A stretch of DNA of 64,000 nucleotides from Eucommia ulmoides (Eukaryota; Streptophyta; Magnoliopsida; Garryales; Eucommiaceae). Below are positions 60,342-64,000 of the stretch, in pieces (within the stretch, counting starts at the first letter, position 1; each line of letters starts with the position of its first letter). The position numbers and the translations under genes were made by a program. The stretch lies in assembly GCA_016647705.1 (NCBI GenBank), contig CM028330.1:47396397-47460396 (forward strand), written 5' to 3'. The notes beneath the pieces were generated by a model, which saw only the letters and a program-made list of their open reading frames with translations, ran no database searches and was not told the origin of the DNA.

Positions 60342-61087
60342 ACAACATACTCGAAATACTACATAATAAAAAATTGCAAAACGGTTGTTTCAATCGTAGA
60401 ACTCTGAATTTGTGGTTTTGCCAATAGCAATCGTAGAACTCGGGGATGGTCTATGATGTTCATGGCACTGAAGATCATATCTTTTTGCTCGGTTTTCCTT
60501 TTGCTCGGTTTCCCACATACGGTGTTAAATAATGTTGCCAATGTTGCCAAAAATTCCTAGCACGTGCAAACGGCTTCTTATGTGCCAAAAACCTCCCTAA
60601 CCTGCGAAACTAATAACTTGCAAAATGGATTAGTTCTAAGGAAACACCGGTGTTGTGTCGATCAAAGAACCTCCGGCGTGAGAATAATTCAGTTTGTTTT
60701 GGGATATTAGGCAAAAGACTGAATGTAAAGATAATGTGATATCTTCTCTTATTTATAAACTCAATAGATCACGATCGTTTGGTATTGATGACCTAGTTTT
60801 TGAAAACTAGGTCTTCTCCCACTATCTGATGATGGTCCACTTCCTCCCATCTAGGTGGAATCATGGGTTAGTGGATTGAATTAGAATTTAAGGATTTAGT
60901 CTTCTCCCACTTTGTTACTATTTAATTGGGAGTGTATCGTTTACTAAGTTACGTTCTTTAATTTCTTACTTGATCGATCCATGCATGGATCATCGGTTTG
61001 GACCAACATCCGCGACTTGGCTCCTTTTGAGCATTGAGCCTGTTTATTGTGTTTGTCTAGGATTATCTGTGACTTATTGCGATGGGC
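60342..61087. other. Intergenic DNA, no gene
   Basis: Small direct repeats ('aatcgtagaactc' at 60395 and 60429; 'tttttgctcggttt' at 60481 and 60496). 'gatcgatccatgcatggatc' near 60972 is a strong dyad. No coding evidence. Confidence 0.4.
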
Positions 61088-61252
61088 TTCTTCCAAGCTA
61101 TGCGTTGGGCCGCCGCCCCGCCCGTAATAGGTTTTTTACTAAATCGATTTTATCAGTTAGACTTTTCCCGTTTTTGGGCCTAAAATATTAGCCAATTTGT
61201 TTATCCAACTCCTCTTAGAAAGCTTAATGTAAAAGCGGGAATTTCCTCCGCA
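61088..61252 (+). repeat. Direct repeat, right copy
   Basis: Same orientation as 56802-56959, with a short extra GC-rich insert ('cgccgcccc') and scattered changes. Together the copies bracket the two tandem arrays and the gene fragments. Confidence 0.8.
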
Positions 61253-61700
61253 TAAAAAAATAATGAATAAAATAAACATAAAAAGATATAAATAGTAGAA
61301 AATAGAAAGAAAAAATAAAATAAAAATAAAAAGATTGAAAGATTACATTTTAAGGGTATTTTTGACGATAACTATAATTGTATTGTCTCGGGAAATAGGA
61401 TTAACATTATAAAGATTGTCTTAGGTGTAATTCAAATTATATAGGATGTCTTCGGTATAAAATAAAATGATAATGGGTGTCTCAAATGTCATTGTTAAAT
61501 CCTAGTTACAGCTTAAATTAAAATTTAAAAGAAAAGTTGAAAAATTCCTTATCTTTTTTTTTTTTTTTTTCAAATATGACTTTATGGCCTTCTTATTTTG
61601 GGTACATATGTTTTAGGGATAAAATTGTTGATTCTTTTATCTTATTACTTAAACCTTCACGTAAAATATTTCAATATTCGTTTTTTAATGCTCAAATCTC
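61253..61700. other. AT-rich intergenic DNA, no gene
   Basis: Low-complexity A-rich sequence and a poly-T run (61555-61570). No coding evidence. Confidence 0.45.
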
Positions 61701-62198
61701 ATACATCATGTGTGTATAGAAACCTCATGTGAATAAAAAATAAAATCTATTTCATGTTTTTAAAAACAAAACTACTATGAAAGAAAATAAAATAAAAAAT
61801 AAAATGTGATATATACCTTAAAATTTCATGATTGTAAAAAACTATTCTTTAAATAAAATTCACATTGTCATTGATAGTTTGAACACTCCTAATGATACAT
61901 AGTTCAACTACATTTTTTTAACAAAAACTAAATATTTTCTCTTACACAAACAAATAAAAAAATAAATTTAAACAACAAAAAAATTAAAATGTGATATATT
62001 CCTTAAAATTTCATGATTGGAAAAATTATTCATTAAATAAAATTCACATTGTTGTTGATAGTTTGAACACTCCCAATAATACATAGTTCAACCTAAAAAA
62101 ACTAACAAAAACAAAATATTTTCTCCCACAAAAACAAATAAAAACATAAATTTCAAAAACAAAAAAATAAGCTGTGCATAGTGCGGACCTAAAACTAG
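61701..62198 (+). mobile_element. Helitron-like 3' end with internal tandem duplication
   Basis: It ends 'gtgcggacctaaaaCTAG' before T, very like the Helitron ends at 21966 and 22778; the hairpin is weak. Inside, a unit of about 186 bp is present twice (61800-61984 and 61986-62160), sharing 'aaaatgtgatatat.ccttaa', 'ttgatagtttgaacactcc' and 'atacatagttcaac'. The 5' border is not determined. Confidence 0.5.
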
Positions 62199-63247
62199 TT
62201 TGAAATAAAATCTACCCCACTTTATTTATATTATTGACGATTTATGTGTTTTTAGACAATGATCACAATAATTCTTTGTCTTTTAATAAATACCAAGAAA
62301 AAACTTTTTTTTTTTTTTTTAATCAAAAGCACCGGACCTCTAAATCGTAGTTGACTTACTAATGCCATCTTTTAAATTTTAATTTTACCCTCATAATATA
62401 AAATTCATTCCTGAAATTACTTTGACCATTTTTGTAAATTTTCTCTCTTTTTTATTTTTTATTTTTATTTTTTCTTTTCTCTCTGTAACCCAACCCAAAT
62501 GAACCTGTTCTCCCACCCTACCCTCGTAGTTCATCCCCTGCCACCAAGACCACCACCAACGTGCCAAAGTTCATCCCACCACCATGTTCTAACCCCCTCC
62601 CCCATCACCACCACCGTCCAATTCTCTCTCCCCCCCCCCTCCCCCCAACAATACCCACCTTTACCCCACTGTTTAGCCCATCATAAATCATTCAACCCCC
62701 CCCCTATCCAGCCCATCATAAATCATTCAACCCCCTATTGTCCAACCCAGAAAGAAAAATTAGATCTATGTGAAAGCATCAAAATATTAAAATCTTAATA
62801 AAATTCTTTTTCACAATTAATTTTCTAAGCTGAAATCAATTTACAATAATATGAAATAATAAATTAAAGAGTAAATCATATTTAAACTTTATACATTTTT
62901 TCCCGCACTTCAACCCATAACAAGTAGTTACTGAGGCATGATTTGAGAAGTCTCTTTCAAGAACGACAAGATCAACTTCCATACAAGTGTAAAACTCCGA
63001 ATAGTGGCACATGTGTCCCACCTCTAACGATATTTGCACAAGAACCTCATTTTTAATGGTGCATACTAATTATCTAACAATAATTTTCTAAATCAATAGA
63101 TCTAAAATAGGTTTGATTTGATTCTATTTTCTGATGTGGCCTCCTTTTATAAACTAGTCTTGGGTAAACCCCATATTCTCTATTTTCTTTTATTACATAT
63201 TTCCCCTTGAATGTCTAAGCATCTTAACATTACTACTTATTCTTTTT
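62199..63247. other. Intergenic DNA with a C-rich stretch, no gene supported
   Basis: 62500-62740 is C-rich with poly-C runs and a small duplication ('agcccatcataaatcattca' at 62667 and 62710). The minus-strand ORF at 62836-63039 has no recognised family. Confidence 0.4.
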
Positions 63248-63538
63248 TCAAGAACTATCCAAACTACCCAGTCTCTCTTGGAGCGCATTCATGCTTTCCT
63301 TCTCATCTTCCAACTTGGACAGCGTGTCCAGAACCTCGACCACTGTGTTATTGTGGCTGGTATCTTGGCTGATGAAAAGAACATGAAGTTTTTCTAGCTT
63401 GCGCAGGCAATACAATAGTCGCCTTCCTATCTTTAGCTACTGAATAAGGACTTCAGCCATTTTTATGTCGCGGTTTTGCTTAATCCGGCGCTTCTCAACA
63501 TCCTTATGGAGACCTTTCGCCCAACTCGAATTAACAAA
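63248..63538 (-). pseudogene. Coiled-coil-like ORF remnant, minus strand, unidentified
   Basis: One minus-strand frame of about 96 codons runs from 63538 to a TGA at 63250-63248 with a single in-frame TAG (63440-63438). It is rich in Leu, Lys, Glu and Arg with heptad-like spacing (VEVLDTLSKLEDEKESMNAL), suggesting a coiled coil. The left edge is open and has no start. It may be the end of a gene that continues beyond an intron, or a transposon remnant. I do not recognise it. Confidence 0.4.
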
Positions 63539-64000
63539 TAGTAAAGAAAGGCGAACAAAGGGCGGACCCTAAATCGTTAGCCCCTAAAAAGAGGTGCATC
63601 GAGAGGCACGAGCTCCAAGTGCCAATGATCAATTGGACGGGGCATTTCAAAGGACGCGATGGGAGGGCATGGTGAAGGCTCTTGGAAATACACGAGTTGT
63701 CACATCCAACGTGTGAATAGCGAAGCAACCCTACAATACAAACATGTATGCGTGGAATAAAAAAAAAAAAAAACTACCGGCAGACCCCGACGACTCGAGG
63801 TTCCAACCCGGAAGCGACCAGAGACTAAAATCGGACGTGCGCAATGGGTTAAACTAACCAGTAGGTCATCGCACCCTAGATGACCTTTAAGCTCAACACA
63901 ACCTTCTATTGAGCCTATCCTTTGTGACCTACATGGATTTACCCGCTACGCTACCACTAAAGCGACGTTCCTACAATACACTATACACTTAATCAACTAG
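63539..64000. other. GC-richer DNA at the right edge, unidentified
   Basis: More mixed base composition than the region to the left. Several short ORFs, none recognised. It may belong to an element or gene extending beyond the window. Confidence 0.35.

Overview
This window is nuclear DNA of a flowering plant, most likely a eudicot. The evidence is a 14-exon respiratory burst oxidase gene with GT-AG introns, Ty1/Copia and Ty3/Athila-type LTR retrotransposons, Helitrons, SINEs and Tourist-like MITEs in AT-rich DNA. I cannot name the family or species from sequence alone.

Left third (1-19217): a nested stack of retrotransposons. The outermost layer is a broken Copia element: partial 5' LTR at 1-828, decayed pol at 14882-17414, 3' LTR at 17996-19217. 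Inside it sits an Athila-type (tRNA-Asp-primed) element with a truncated 5' LTR at 973, a decayed gag-like ORF at 3235-4119 and a 3' LTR at 11580-13039. That element is itself interrupted by a complete but non-coding relative in the opposite orientation (5630-11076). Its 3' LTR is followed by 64 nt of a tRNA-Asp sequence and then an inverted second LTR (13111-14549), forming a palindrome of almost 3 kb with a tRNA at its centre.

Middle (19218-35040): AT-rich repeats. They include a SINE, two directly abutting Helitrons (22440-23116), a second decayed Copia element (23123-29889) carrying a solo Athila-type LTR (23412-25072), another SINE, and a GC-richer island of unknown origin.

Genic part (35040-54300): two convergent genes. 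RBOHE (35516-45050, +) encodes a 919-residue NADPH oxidase that makes apoplastic superoxide, with all exons open. Its introns have collected MITEs and a SINE fragment. A predicted two-exon gene (54290-46038, -) encodes a 96-residue single-pass membrane protein; its roughly 8-kb intron holds a solo LTR of 2.5 kb.

Right part (54300-64000): MITEs, two long degenerate tandem arrays, broken gene fragments (one with ankyrin repeats) lying between 158-165-bp direct repeats, a Helitron-like end and an unidentified coiled-coil ORF remnant. The two genes have no evident functional link. The most unusual features are the tRNA-centred LTR palindrome and clusters of short perfect palindromes in three unrelated LTR families.
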